Position numbers and translations under genes: made by a program. The notes under the pieces are model-generated. The model saw only the letters and a program-made list of their open reading frames with translations, ran no database searches and was not told the DNA's origin. A stretch of 64,000 nucleotides of DNA from Leptospira wolffii serovar Khorat str. Khorat-H2 (GTDB lineage Bacteria; Spirochaetota; Leptospiria; Leptospirales; Leptospiraceae): NCBI RefSeq assembly GCF_000306115.2, contig NZ_AKWX02000007.1, forward strand, positions 496,001 to 560,000, written 5' to 3'. This document shows positions 17,044 through 25,978 of this stretch, in pieces. The stretch's first letter is position 1. The number at the start of each line of letters is the position of its first letter.

Positions 17044-18745
17044 TTCCTTTCCTAACGGCCCGGAAGATTTTACGTTTCCGGGTTTTCAGGAAACGCAGGC
17101 TCCGATCGATCCCGCACGGATCGCGGATCTTGCCAGGGAATTTTTCGGTCCTCTACCTTCCGGTTCTAGCGTAGAAGAATTGTTACTTACCCAGTCCCAG
17201 GTTCCTTCCAAGCCTCCCGAGCCTATCTCTTCTTCACCGGCAGAGATAGCTTCTTCCGGGATCGGGATCGACGGACCTTGGAATATTTCTGGTACGGACT
17301 ATTTGAGATCTCCGGATGAGTTCCTTTCGGGATCCGGGCTGCCCGGTTATCCGGGAGGACTCAATCCTTCTTCTCGTCCCGAAAGCGCTTTCTCAACCGC
17401 TTTCGGTTTCTTAGAGGGAAGCAGATCCTTTCCGCAAACGGGTTCCGGAATCCAAATCTCCGACCCTTTCAGTTTTTCCCCCAGCCTCATTCCGTCGGTG
17501 AGTCTTTCTTCAGGAAATTTAGAGATCGATTCTGTAAGAAGGGATTTTCCTATCCTGAAAGAAAAGGTGAACGGAAGGGATCTTGTTTGGCTGGATAACG
17601 CCGCAACCACGCATAAGCCGAAAGCGGTTATAGATCGCTTATCCTATTTCTATGAACACGAGAATTCGAACATCCATAGGGGAGCACATACGCTTGCGGC
17701 AAGAGCGACTGACGCATACGAAGCCGCCAGAGAGAAGGTGAAACAATTCCTAAATTCCTCTTCTTCGGAGGAGATCGTATTCGCCCGGGGTGCGACGGAA
17801 GCGATCAATCTAATCGCGAACACTTGGGGCAGGAAGAATATAGGAAAAGACGACGAGATACTGATCACCTGGTTGGAACATCACGCCAATATCGTTCCTT
17901 GGCAGATGCTTTGTGCGGAAAAAGGAGCAAAGTTGAAAGTGGTTCCCGTGGATGAAACGGGCCAGTTAATTCTTGCGGAATACGAAAGACTATTAAGCCC
18001 TCGTACCAAGATCGTTTCCTTTACGCAGGTTTCGAATGCGTTAGGAACGGTTACCCCCGTACAGAGCATGACGGAACTCGCTCATAGATACGGGGCAAAG
18101 GTTCTCGTAGACGGAGCGCAAGCCGTTTCACATATGCAGGTGGATGTTCAGGCGATAGATTGCGATTTTTATGTCTTCTCCGGACATAAGGTATTCGCTC
18201 CTACGGGAATCGGAGTACTGTACGGAAAAAAAGAGGTCTTAGACTCCATGCCTCCTTGGCAAGGCGGCGGGAATATGATCCAAGACGTAACCTTCGAAAA
18301 AACAGTATACCAACAGGCTCCTTTCCGATTCGAAGCGGGAACCGGTAATATCGCCGACGCCGTGGGACTAGGCGCCGCCATAGATTATCTGAATCGTATA
18401 GGCATGAATCGGATTGCGGAATACGAGCATTCTCTGTTGGAATACGGAACTGCACAGCTTTCCAGAGTCCCCGGCTTAAAAATGATCGGAACCGCAAAGG
18501 AGAAAGCGGGAGTTCTTTCCTTCGTTCTGGAAGGCTTCAAGACCGAGGATGTGGGAAGATATCTGGCCCAGGAAGGAATCGCAGTCCGATCCGGTCACCA
18601 TTGTGCCCAGCCCATACTCCGTAGATTCGGTTTGGAAAGTACCGTCAGACCTTCTTTAGCGGTTTATAATACTTGCGAGGATTTGGACGCTCTTGTCTCC
18701 GCTCTTTTGGATCTGAGAGGAGAAAGAACTTCCGGACCTCTTTAA
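17030..18745 (+). CDS. Encapsulin cargo cysteine desulfurase (SufS-type) with disordered N-terminal extension
   Basis: 571 residues. About 167 N-terminal residues are rich in Ser, Pro and Gly and look disordered except for a short helix-like stretch, DPARIADLAREFFGPLPSG (28-46), and PWNISGTDYLRSPDEFLSG (83-101). The rest is a class V PLP enzyme: NAATTHKP at 190-197, the PLP lysine K387 (FSGHKVFAP) and the persulfide cysteine C525 (SGHHCAQP). Type II desulfurases of about 405 residues lack the extension, which in family 2A systems targets the enzyme into the shell. The ATG overlaps the encapsulin stop by 14 bases. It releases sulfur from cysteine, giving alanine. Confidence 0.94.
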   Translation: MSINDSFPNGPEDFTFPGFQETQAPIDPARIADLAREFFGPLPSGSSVEELLLTQSQVPSKPPEPISSSPAEIASSGIGIDGPWNISGTDYLRSPDEFLSGSGLPGYPGGLNPSSRPESAFSTAFGFLEGSRSFPQTGSGIQISDPFSFSPSLIPSVSLSSGNLEIDSVRRDFPILKEKVNGRDLVWLDNAATTHKPKAVIDRLSYFYEHENSNIHRGAHTLAARATDAYEAAREKVKQFLNSSSSEEIVFARGATEAINLIANTWGRKNIGKDDEILITWLEHHANIVPWQMLCAEKGAKLKVVPVDETGQLILAEYERLLSPRTKIVSFTQVSNALGTVTPVQSMTELAHRYGAKVLVDGAQAVSHMQVDVQAIDCDFYVFSGHKVFAPTGIGVLYGKKEVLDSMPPWQGGGNMIQDVTFEKTVYQQAPFRFEAGTGNIADAVGLGAAIDYLNRIGMNRIAEYEHSLLEYGTAQLSRVPGLKMIGTAKEKAGVLSFVLEGFKTEDVGRYLAQEGIAVRSGHHCAQPILRRFGLESTVRPSLAVYNTCEDLDALVSALLDLRGERTSGPL

Positions 18746-18776
18746 GTGGGAAGGCGGGGGAAGTGTGCGAAATTTA

Positions 18777-19685
18777 TCAGATAGAGAAGTCGATTACGTT
18801 ATCCAATTCCTTGGAGCTACGGACCCGCACTTCGTTTTTCTGATAAACGATGGAGAAGGGAGGAACGCTTTGGGTCAACCAGGCGTTTCCTCCTATGATG
18901 CTATTCCTTCCGATTACGGTGTCTCCGCCGAGTATCGTAGCTCCTGCATAGATGATTACATTCTCCTCGATTGTGGGATGTCTTTTGACGCTCGCAAGAC
19001 TCTTACTCACCGAAAGCGCTCCCAAGGTTACGCCCTGGTAGATTTTGACGTTATCCGCAATGATCGAGGTGCCTCCGATTACGATTCCGGTCCCATGGTC
19101 CATAAAGAAGGAGCGTCCTATTTTTGCACCGGGGTGGATATCGATTCCCGTTTTTTCATGCGCGTATTCGCTTAACATTCTTGGAAAAATGGGGACTTGC
19201 AGATTATGTAATGCGTGAGCGACTCTATGCACCGCTATCGCATAAAATCCGGAATAGGCGAGTATGACTTCCTTCACGCTTTCCGCCGCAGGGTCCCCTT
19301 CGTAGGCGGCGATCGCGTCCTCCCAAATCAGCTCATAAAGGGAAGGAAGCGCATCCTGAAAATTCCTCAAAACATCGTTTATATCTTTCGAAGAAGAATC
19401 GGAAGTTTGCTGCAAATACGGCTCCAACTTCTTTTTTGCATCCAAAAGGAAGCGGGAGATACCGTCCTCCACCTGGGTTCTATCTCTAAAGCTCAGGTCG
19501 GAAAAGAAACCCGCGAATAAAATATCGAATAATTCCCGGATAAAGTTTCCGGCAACCTGACGTCCTCCGTAACGATGCGGATCCTCGTTCTGCTTACGGA
19601 AAATCGAGTCGATGAAACGCTCATACCCATCTCCGGTCTGAAAATTTTCCTGTAGATCCCGGTTTGCGTCGAACTGTCTAGCCAA
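18777..19685 (-). CDS. cysE: Serine O-acetyltransferase
   Basis: 302 residues. The N-terminal helical part carries the FYAIAVHRVAHAL segment of serine acetyltransferases, followed by the left-handed beta-helix with hexapeptide repeats. The catalytic region is seen in HPGAKIGRSFFMDHGTGIVIG, with the Asp-His dyad, and QGVTLGALS binds CoA. It makes O-acetylserine, the precursor of cysteine. It converges on the encapsulin-desulfurase operon with 31 bases between stops. Serine acetyltransferase genes are frequent neighbours of family 2A encapsulins, which supports a joint role in cysteine and sulfur handling. Confidence 0.93.
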   Translation of the reverse strand: MARQFDANRDLQENFQTGDGYERFIDSIFRKQNEDPHRYGGRQVAGNFIRELFDILFAGFFSDLSFRDRTQVEDGISRFLLDAKKKLEPYLQQTSDSSSKDINDVLRNFQDALPSLYELIWEDAIAAYEGDPAAESVKEVILAYSGFYAIAVHRVAHALHNLQVPIFPRMLSEYAHEKTGIDIHPGAKIGRSFFMDHGTGIVIGGTSIIADNVKIYQGVTLGALSVSKSLASVKRHPTIEENVIIYAGATILGGDTVIGRNSIIGGNAWLTQSVPPFSIVYQKNEVRVRSSKELDNVIDFSI

Positions 19686-20006
19686 TCTTCCTCTTTCGAA
19701 ACGCGTTCGATATATTCGATAATAATTTCGCTATAGCGAAAACGATCAAACGATATTCTAAAAATCGGGAAAATAATTCGGATCAATATATTACTCATTC
19801 GTTTAATGATAAGAATATGAGGTTTTAAGGGGTCGCCTCGGAAGAAGGGTCAGATTATAATATTAAAATTATTTAAAATATTGGGATAAAAAAGCCGGAC
19901 GAACTGGCCCGGCTTAATATACGGAATCCTAGGTTCCGCGCTTATCTTCTGATCGCCAACGAGAGCCTATCGGATAGACCTTCTTTCCCAACGAATCCTT
20001 TTTCGG
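19686..20006. other. Intergenic region upstream of serine acetyltransferase
   Basis: This stretch is AT-rich near the serine acetyltransferase start and includes CGCTATAGCG, a 10-bp palindrome about 45 bases upstream of that gene, plus the terminator at 19892-19915. Between the terminator and the small membrane protein gene lie about 90 bases with a short hairpin (CGGAA/TTCCG at 19922-19938). A minus-strand reading frame of about 22 codons ends there but has no start codon. Confidence 0.4.
19892..19915 (-). terminator. Intrinsic terminator downstream of the 119-aa membrane protein gene
   Basis: A 7-bp stem AAGCCGG / CCGGCTT with a 10-base loop is followed on the minus strand by CTTTTTTAT. 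It lies 92 bases beyond the stop of the small membrane protein gene and just upstream of the serine acetyltransferase promoter region. Confidence 0.8.
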
Positions 20007-20366
20007 TCAGTAAACTAGATGTTTTAATTCTTGGAATACCGATCCCGAATGGGCTCGTAGATACAGCGCATAGCCGCTGGTGCAAAGACTTACGACCAAC
20101 GGTAACATCCTGAAAAACTTATTCTTCGTGAACGAAAATAGAATGAAAGCCGGAAATACTCCGACGATCGGTATAATCGATCCGATGAATAGAATCAGAT
20201 AAAACAGCCAAAAAGAGGCGATTTGCTCTTCTTTTTGGACCGGTTGTTTCTTTGTTTTTACAGGCTTATGCGGTTCCGATCTCGCATAACTATGTGGATG
20301 CGGGTCTACGATCGTTGTTTGCAGCCGAGTATGATACTTGGGATCTGCTTTCATCGTTTTCACCAT
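20007..20366 (-). CDS. Small membrane protein of unknown function (119 aa)
   Basis: The first 47 residues are polar and rich in Lys, His and Pro (PHSYARSEPHKPVKTKKQP). Two hydrophobic segments follow, about 51-78 and 85-103, so the protein probably has a cytoplasmic basic N-terminal tail and a membrane hairpin. No family was recognised. An alternative ATG five codons downstream (MKADPKYH) is possible. It is monocistronic, with a terminator 92 bases downstream and 199 bases before the next gene on this strand. Confidence 0.65.
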   Translation of the reverse strand: MVKTMKADPKYHTRLQTTIVDPHPHSYARSEPHKPVKTKKQPVQKEEQIASFWLFYLILFIGSIIPIVGVFPAFILFSFTKNKFFRMLPLVVSLCTSGYALYLRAHSGSVFQELKHLVY

Positions 20367-20565
20367 ACTTATAGCTTAGTTCTTTTTAGAGAAAGGGCAA
20401 TCCACAAAGGGATTTTTTTAGCCAAGCTGACAGGCATAGCCTTTTTCCTTTCATTGAAAATTCCTTAAATCGCAAGAGAATGATCGAAATTTACAGATAT
20501 ATAAAGAAGGCTCATCGAAACGTCGGAGAAGATCGAATTTCGTTTAAAATCGTGAAGTTTTGTGT

Positions 20566-23298
20566 TTATGGCTTTTCGGAGGCGACCGACTCGGAAGGGA
20601 TTTCTATCGTGAATTTGCTTCCGAAATCCGGTTTACTTTCCGCAAAAATTCTTCCACCCAAGGATTCCACCTGGGTTTTAGTCAGAAAAAGTCCGACTCC
20701 TCTCGCTTCCGGGTGTCTATGAAAGGTCTTATGCAAACCGAATAGCTTGCCTCGATTTTTATTCAGATCGATTCCGAGTCCGTTATCCTCCACGTTCAAA
20801 TAATATTTGCCCTGGGATATTTCGGTGAAGATTCTAATTTTAGGTTTTCGATCGGGGGATCTATACTTAATGGAATTCGAAATCAGATTCAATAGGATAC
20901 TTTCCAAATAGGAACGATTGTATTCCCATTCATCGAATGCGGAAAAGTCGGAGTCTATTTCCGTTTCGGTTTCCAGAATTTTTCCCTCGAGTATCTTTCT
21001 GATTTTTTCCAATATGGGGGGCGCTTTTATAAGTTCGAGTTCCCGATTGGCGAATTCCTGTATTCTCAACACCTCAACCAAGCTGTCTAAAGTTTCCCGT
21101 AGATATTCCACAGAGATCTTGAATTTATGAATCAGGTTTTCCGTTTCCGCCGGAGTTTCCGATTCTTGTATGAGTTCCAAAAGAGAAATCAGATTGCTAG
21201 TAGGAGCCCGTAGATTATGCGAAGTGATATGGGCGTAATTCAATAATTGTGCGTTTCTTTGTCCGAGTTGTTCCGCCAAGGTCTCCAGTTGTTTTTTGGT
21301 TTCTTCCAATTTCTTTTGATTGTTTACGGTTTCCGAAATATCGGTGACCACTCCCAAGAATCCGGTGATCTCGGATTCTCCGTTAAAGATCGAGGTTACT
21401 ACCAATTGCGCGGGAAATACGGAACCGTCTTTTCTGCGATACCGCCAGATCTTGGATTCGAATCGATCTCTTTTGGCGATGGCAACTAAGGATTCGAAAC
21501 CTTCCGTTTTTTCTCCGATCTCTTTTACTAGTTCTTCGGAGCGTTCCGTCATTTCTTCCGGTACATGGAAAAATTCGGGGGTTCGGGTTCCTACGATTTC
21601 AGCGGAAGAATAGCCCAGCACGTTTTCCGCACCCTTGCTGAAATGAGAGATGATCCCGTTAATGTCCGTGCGTATAATCGCGACTTGAGTAGCCGAATCC
21701 AGGATCAGCTTCATCTCATCGTGTACGCTAATCAGATTTTCCTCGGCGATTTTCTTTTGAGTGATATCCTCTATCTGGGAGACGAAATACATCGGCTTTC
21801 CGTCCGAGTCCCGAACCATGGAGGCGCTCAGGTTGATCCATATGATGGATCTGTCCTTGCGAAAATAACGTTTCTCCATGGAATAGGTCCGTATCTCTCC
21901 TCTGAGCATCTGGCCTACGTAATTCATATCCTTTTCCAAGTCTTCCGGATGAGTGATGTCTTGGAATGTAGTGACTAGAAGTTCCTCTTCGGGATATCCG
22001 AGCATCTCGCATAATTTGCGATTTACCTTCAACCATCTTCCTTCCGTGGAGACTAATGACATTCCGATTCCGCTATTCTCGAAGGCTCCTCGGAAAGTAG
22101 ACTCGCTGACCAGTAGATTATCTTCGATCCTTCTTCTTTCGTCGATATCCTGGTAGATTCCGTAGAGTCGGATACATTTTCCGTTCTTAAATTCCGCCTG
22201 TCCCAGAGTACGGACCCATTTGAATTTTCCGGAATCCAGGACAATTTGTATGTCCATATCGTAACCGATCCCTAGCTGAAGAGAATTGGATTGCGCCTCG
22301 GAAATTTTCTTCCTACTTTCCCCGTCTCTGGCGAATCTTAGGAAATCTTCTTTCTTCGGTTCGTAACTTTCCGGTAGCCCGTGTATCTCTTTCGTTTTCT
22401 TGGACCAGATTACTTTATCGTTTCTGAAATCGATCTCCCAGCTACCGATCTTAGCTACCTCGTTCATCTTGGAGATGATTTCCTGGTTCCTGCGTTTTTC
22501 CTTTTCCGCCGAACGGATTTGCGTAATGTCCCAGTTTGTACCGATCATTTGAGTCGGTTTACCTTCGGGATCTCGGAGGACTGCGGCGATCGCCTTGATG
22601 TAACGGACCTCTCCGTTCGGCCATAATACCCGAAATTCGGTATTAAACTCCCTTGTGCCGTCTAACGCTTCCTGTAGTTCTTGAGTGGCTCTTTCCTTAT
22701 CTTCGGGATGCAATCCATTTACCCATGCATCGTAAGCCCCGGAGAATTCGTCTTCCCGGATTCCGTATAAACGATACATCGCTTCGTCCCAGACCAGGAT
22801 ATTGAGAGAAAGATTCAGATCCCAAATCCCTACATTAGCCGTCCTTGTAGCAAGTTTCAATCTCTGGGTGATTTGGTGCAGACTTTCTTGTGAGGTCTTC
22901 GTTTTAGTTACATCTTGTAATAGAATGAGAAAGTCTTCTTCGGTTCCCTGAGATCTACCGATCGTGGTCTTGAAATAACGCGCATCGGAATTTTTATCCA
23001 AGAACCGGATTTCTTCCAAACGGTTTCCGATTCCTTTTTTAGATTCTTGGACTAACGCTTCCCATTTATGGAAATCGTCCGGATGGATTCTTTGGATAAA
23101 GGAGGAATGATCGTAAGGTTCGGAGATGTTTAGTATCTCGGCTAGCTGGGGAGGAAAGTTCGGAGAAGATCCCTTTAAGGACGTTTCCCAGGAATAGGTA
23201 TCGAAGAGTTCTCTTAATAATTTGAGAGAAGAGGTTTCCGAATCCCTTTTAGGGTCGGCTTCTCTAGTATTTCCTGGATGATCGTCTGGAGCGGACAT
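20566..23298 (-). CDS. Cytoplasmic histidine kinase with five PAS domains
   Basis: 910 residues with no membrane segment. Five PAS/PAC units follow one another (about 35-130, 145-265, 275-395, 400-520 and 525-650), several ending in the D-I-T linker that precedes a helix (GTNWDITQI, YQDIDERRR, QIEDITQKK, VTDISETV). A coiled coil leads to the dimerisation domain with phosphorylatable H694 (ITSHNLRAP) and a HATPase with N-box LISNSIKYRSPD and G-boxes DNGLGIDL and GVGLFLTK. The SHNLRAP type H-box is common in large PAS kinases of spirochaetes. No partner regulator is adjacent; it is divergent from a crotonase gene. Confidence 0.92.
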   Translation of the reverse strand: MSAPDDHPGNTREADPKRDSETSSLKLLRELFDTYSWETSLKGSSPNFPPQLAEILNISEPYDHSSFIQRIHPDDFHKWEALVQESKKGIGNRLEEIRFLDKNSDARYFKTTIGRSQGTEEDFLILLQDVTKTKTSQESLHQITQRLKLATRTANVGIWDLNLSLNILVWDEAMYRLYGIREDEFSGAYDAWVNGLHPEDKERATQELQEALDGTREFNTEFRVLWPNGEVRYIKAIAAVLRDPEGKPTQMIGTNWDITQIRSAEKEKRRNQEIISKMNEVAKIGSWEIDFRNDKVIWSKKTKEIHGLPESYEPKKEDFLRFARDGESRKKISEAQSNSLQLGIGYDMDIQIVLDSGKFKWVRTLGQAEFKNGKCIRLYGIYQDIDERRRIEDNLLVSESTFRGAFENSGIGMSLVSTEGRWLKVNRKLCEMLGYPEEELLVTTFQDITHPEDLEKDMNYVGQMLRGEIRTYSMEKRYFRKDRSIIWINLSASMVRDSDGKPMYFVSQIEDITQKKIAEENLISVHDEMKLILDSATQVAIIRTDINGIISHFSKGAENVLGYSSAEIVGTRTPEFFHVPEEMTERSEELVKEIGEKTEGFESLVAIAKRDRFESKIWRYRRKDGSVFPAQLVVTSIFNGESEITGFLGVVTDISETVNNQKKLEETKKQLETLAEQLGQRNAQLLNYAHITSHNLRAPTSNLISLLELIQESETPAETENLIHKFKISVEYLRETLDSLVEVLRIQEFANRELELIKAPPILEKIRKILEGKILETETEIDSDFSAFDEWEYNRSYLESILLNLISNSIKYRSPDRKPKIRIFTEISQGKYYLNVEDNGLGIDLNKNRGKLFGLHKTFHRHPEARGVGLFLTKTQVESLGGRIFAESKPDFGSKFTIEIPSESVASEKP

Positions 23299-23447
23299 AC
23301 TTACTCTTATGTGGAAGCTAAAGCAGGATTGGGCGAAACAAATCCGCGACGGGGAAAATTCTCCGTAGAGGAAGTGTGTGTCTATCGCTGGCCGACTGCA
23401 AACAAAAAAGTTCTTTCGAGGTCCCGGCTTTCTTATATTCTAACGAC

Positions 23448-24254
23448 ATGTCCGATTCTCCACTGATCACACGAATTCACGAAGTCCCCGGAGGAAAAAT
23501 TCTCCAGATCACGATGAACCGCCCGGAGGTTCATAACGCGGTAAATAAGGCGATGGCCGATCTATTCTTAGAAGCTTGGACCAGATTCGGAGAAGACGAT
23601 GGCATTACCGTGGCGGTTTTGCACGGAGCGGGAGATAAGGCATTCTCCGCGGGAGCGGATCTGACAGCTCTCGATCTCTTGGCCGATCTGCATACTGGTC
23701 CGAAAGAAAAGAAAGAATATCCTGCAAAAGATTCGGGGCCCTTAGGAGGATCCAGAATCGTAATGAAGAAGCCGGTCATCACCGTGTCCCAAGGATACAC
23801 ATACGCGGGAGGGCTGGAATTATTCTGTCACGGGCATATCCGAATCGCGGAGCCCCAGGCGATATTCTCCGTGGCTTGTAGAAGGTGGGGAGTTCCTTTG
23901 GTGGACGGAGGCACGGTTTATCTACCGAGGCTTTTGGGATGGGGGGCCGCTTTGCCTATGATTCTTACGGGACAAAGGATTCGTGCGGATCGGGCCTACC
24001 AGTTGGGTTTGGTTTGGGAGTTGACCAAAAAAGGAAAGGGTTTAGAGAGAGCCTTGTCCTACGCGACGCAATTATGTAGACAACCCAGGGATGCGATGTT
24101 TTCGGATCTCGCATCCGCATTGGAAGGAAGCCATCTTCCTATCAGAGACGCATTGGTGAGAGAGGCGGAGAATACCTACCCCGTTATGGAGAGCGAGAGT
24201 ACTCGCAGCGGAGTTCAGAAGTTTCTGGACGGAGAAAGATTTTGGTTTCGCTGA
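23448..24254 (+). CDS. Crotonase-family enoyl-CoA hydratase/isomerase-like protein
   Basis: 268 residues from the ATG at MSDSPLITRI; a GTG 24 codons earlier keeps the frame open, but that part is not family-like. Crotonase hallmarks are NRPEVHNAVN, the oxyanion-hole strand DKAFSAGADL and the AGGLELFCHGHIRIA helix. The first catalytic glutamate position (GLEL) is kept, but the second, usually in a GxPExxLG segment, reads RRWGVPLVDGG and lacks it. So a hydratase is unlikely, and another crotonase activity, or loss of hydration, is more plausible. It is divergent from the PAS kinase gene. Confidence 0.85.
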   Translation: MSDSPLITRIHEVPGGKILQITMNRPEVHNAVNKAMADLFLEAWTRFGEDDGITVAVLHGAGDKAFSAGADLTALDLLADLHTGPKEKKEYPAKDSGPLGGSRIVMKKPVITVSQGYTYAGGLELFCHGHIRIAEPQAIFSVACRRWGVPLVDGGTVYLPRLLGWGAALPMILTGQRIRADRAYQLGLVWELTKKGKGLERALSYATQLCRQPRDAMFSDLASALEGSHLPIRDALVREAENTYPVMESESTRSGVQKFLDGERFWFR

Positions 24255-24311
24255 CGAGACTTATTATAGAATTATAATTTAATTATAGATCCGACCGCAC
24301 CCTCGTTATTC

Positions 24312-24620
24312 CTAAAGTCTCCATTTGGACGGTCTTCCTACGTTATGGAATCTTCCGGAGGGAACGTAAAAAGGATTATGCCCCGTATTCGAAGACGGTC
24401 TATAATAATAGCCCGGAGTGTTCCTATACCGGGAATTGGAAGGATAGGAACGATAATAGGTGCGGCTCGAACTTACCGATCCGCAATTATAACTCTGTAC
24501 ATAATTACAGTTTTGGGGGTAATTTGCCTGTTCAAGATTATCGAAGCTTGCGCAAGAGGAAAATCCAAGTAATAGAAATGTCAGAAAAGAGAAAAAGAAC
24601 CTTTTACGAATAGTTGTCAT
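24312..24620 (-). CDS. Small putative lipoprotein (102 aa)
   Basis: A positively charged start (MTTIRKRFFF), a hydrophobic core and GFSSCAS with the lipidation cysteine near residue 23 make a spirochaetal lipoprotein signal. The mature part is short and very rich in Tyr, Ser, Arg and Asn (YYRSYPSNSRYRNTPGYYY) with two more cysteines (residues 38 and 46). No domain was recognised. It faces the oppositely oriented small lipoprotein gene at 24779, 158 bases away. Confidence 0.65.
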   Translation of the reverse strand: MTTIRKRFFFSFLTFLLLGFSSCASFDNLEQANYPQNCNYVQSYNCGSVSSSRTYYRSYPSNSRYRNTPGYYYRPSSNTGHNPFYVPSGRFHNVGRPSKWRL

Positions 24621-24778
24621 CGTTTCAGTTCCTCCGTTATTTTATAGGACCCGCGCCGAAGGAATTTCTTTCCGTTTCCCGTTTTGTATCGTCGATTCCC
24701 GATCCAAGTCCCTTTTTAGTAAATCCGTTGCGAAACCTTCTCAGGATGATATTTCTGATATGATTTTTAGGAGGATTT

Positions 24779-25045
24779 ATGCGAACAAGAAAACCGTTTG
24801 GTGTATTATGGATTCTTTTTATTCTAATTTCTTTTTGGAATTGCGACTCATATGACAATCTGTATGGAAACGGAAAAGACGATAAGAATAAGAAAGACCA
24901 ATGTAAGTCCTCGGCCGCGTTGTATCTGAGTTGTTCTTCGGAGAATCCGGGTTACGCGAATACAGCTTGTTCTTCCCAATACCTGTTGGCGGTGGCTTCC
25001 TGCGGATACGGTGGAGGAGGGGGAGGCGGCGGAGGAGGATATTGA
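24779..25045 (+). CDS. Small cysteine-rich lipoprotein with polyglycine tail (88 aa)
   Basis: A perfect AGGAGG ribosome site precedes the ATG. The signal MRTRKPFGVLWILFILISFWNC suggests lipidation at C22. Mature residues include a Lys/Asp-rich stretch (GKDDKNKKDQC), four further cysteines spaced in CKSSAALYLSC and NTACSSQYLLAVASC, and a C-terminal run of ten glycines followed by Tyr. The paired cysteine helices recall small disulfide-bonded secreted proteins. Function unknown. The glycine run is coded by mixed GGA/GGG/GGC codons. Confidence 0.65.
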   Translation: MRTRKPFGVLWILFILISFWNCDSYDNLYGNGKDDKNKKDQCKSSAALYLSCSSENPGYANTACSSQYLLAVASCGYGGGGGGGGGGY

Positions 25046-25147
25046 TCCGAAAATCCGATCCGTCGGAAATAAAAACGAATTTTCCAGTCCGAAATTCCTG
25101 GTGACGAGATAGGCTTATAGTAAAAATCTCGAATACCCAGGACGTAT

Positions 25148-25972
25148 ATGCGAAGGGCTTCTTTTTTATTTATATTCTTCTTCTTATCCAATTGTATCAC
25201 TTCCGGTTTCGTAACGAATTATGTGAGTCCTAAACGAAGTTACGGATTCTCTTGGATTGAATTATCGAATGCTGCCTGGGGAACGGACGGATATCTTTAC
25301 GTTCGTGCCAAAGTGATCGTGCAAACGGAAGAGCAGGCCGGACAAAAAATGGGAGAAGAGGAAAGGTGTTACCGGTCGGAAAAGGTTTATGCAAATAAGC
25401 CCTTCCTTCTGGAAAGGCCGGTTCCTTGCGAATCGCTAATGTGGATGCCTAGGGCCAGAACGGAAATCCGAAACGGACTCCTCGTTTTTCCGCATTATAA
25501 TTTTTCTCTGGCCCTTCCTGCCCTCGGACAAAATAACGCGATCTTCTGCGAGACTAAGGATCTTCCTAAAGCGAAGCCGGATCGGATTTTTAGAATGAGA
25601 AAGAATCCTTTGGCTTTTGTCCTACATTATCCGGACGATTCTTATTACGGAATCGACTTAAGTAATAGCGAGAAGTCGAACTCCGCGAATCGGATCGATC
25701 CGCATTTATTAGAAGGAACTCTTGCCGAAGCCTTGGAATTCGAATATATCGACAGCCCGAATGCCTTTTCTATGCTTTCGGTTTCCAGAGACGGTGCCCC
25801 CTTTACCAGTTTTCTTTTGAAGAAGCAGGGTAAAGGAATGGATATCGCTAAACTGAATATCTATTCGGACCTGAAAACCAAAGAAGAATTCCATGCAGGT
25901 ATGGCTTTATTGGTTCCGTTTACACTGGCCATGGATGTCGTTTTGGTCGCTCTAGTAATACTTGCCAAATAG
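25148..25972 (+). CDS. Putative lipoprotein of unknown function (274 aa)
   Basis: The signal MRRASFLFIFFFLSNCITS points to lipidation at C16. The mature protein is mixed alpha/beta with no recognised domain; it contains a pair of cysteines near 76 and 97, a KQGKGMDIAKL segment, and a hydrophobic C-terminal helix (about 251-272, VPFTLAMDVVLVALVILA) that could anchor it in a membrane. Both a lipid anchor and a C-terminal helix would be unusual. It converges on the acyltransferase gene, six bases away. Confidence 0.65.
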   Translation: MRRASFLFIFFFLSNCITSGFVTNYVSPKRSYGFSWIELSNAAWGTDGYLYVRAKVIVQTEEQAGQKMGEEERCYRSEKVYANKPFLLERPVPCESLMWMPRARTEIRNGLLVFPHYNFSLALPALGQNNAIFCETKDLPKAKPDRIFRMRKNPLAFVLHYPDDSYYGIDLSNSEKSNSANRIDPHLLEGTLAEALEFEYIDSPNAFSMLSVSRDGAPFTSFLLKKQGKGMDIAKLNIYSDLKTKEEFHAGMALLVPFTLAMDVVLVALVILAK

Positions 25973-25978
25973 AAGGAA

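Noticed and set aside
18746..18776. A terminator between the desulfurase and serine acetyltransferase genes
   Set aside because: No hairpin with a U-tract is visible in the 31-base gap.
19916..20006. A possible small peptide or tmRNA-like tail ending in AIRR
   Set aside because: The open frame has no start codon and the tag ending does not fit a tmRNA. No other RNA signature was seen.
23376..23447. GTG start 24 codons before the crotonase ATG
   Set aside because: The extra segment is not crotonase-like, and the supposed ribosome site is too close to the GTG.
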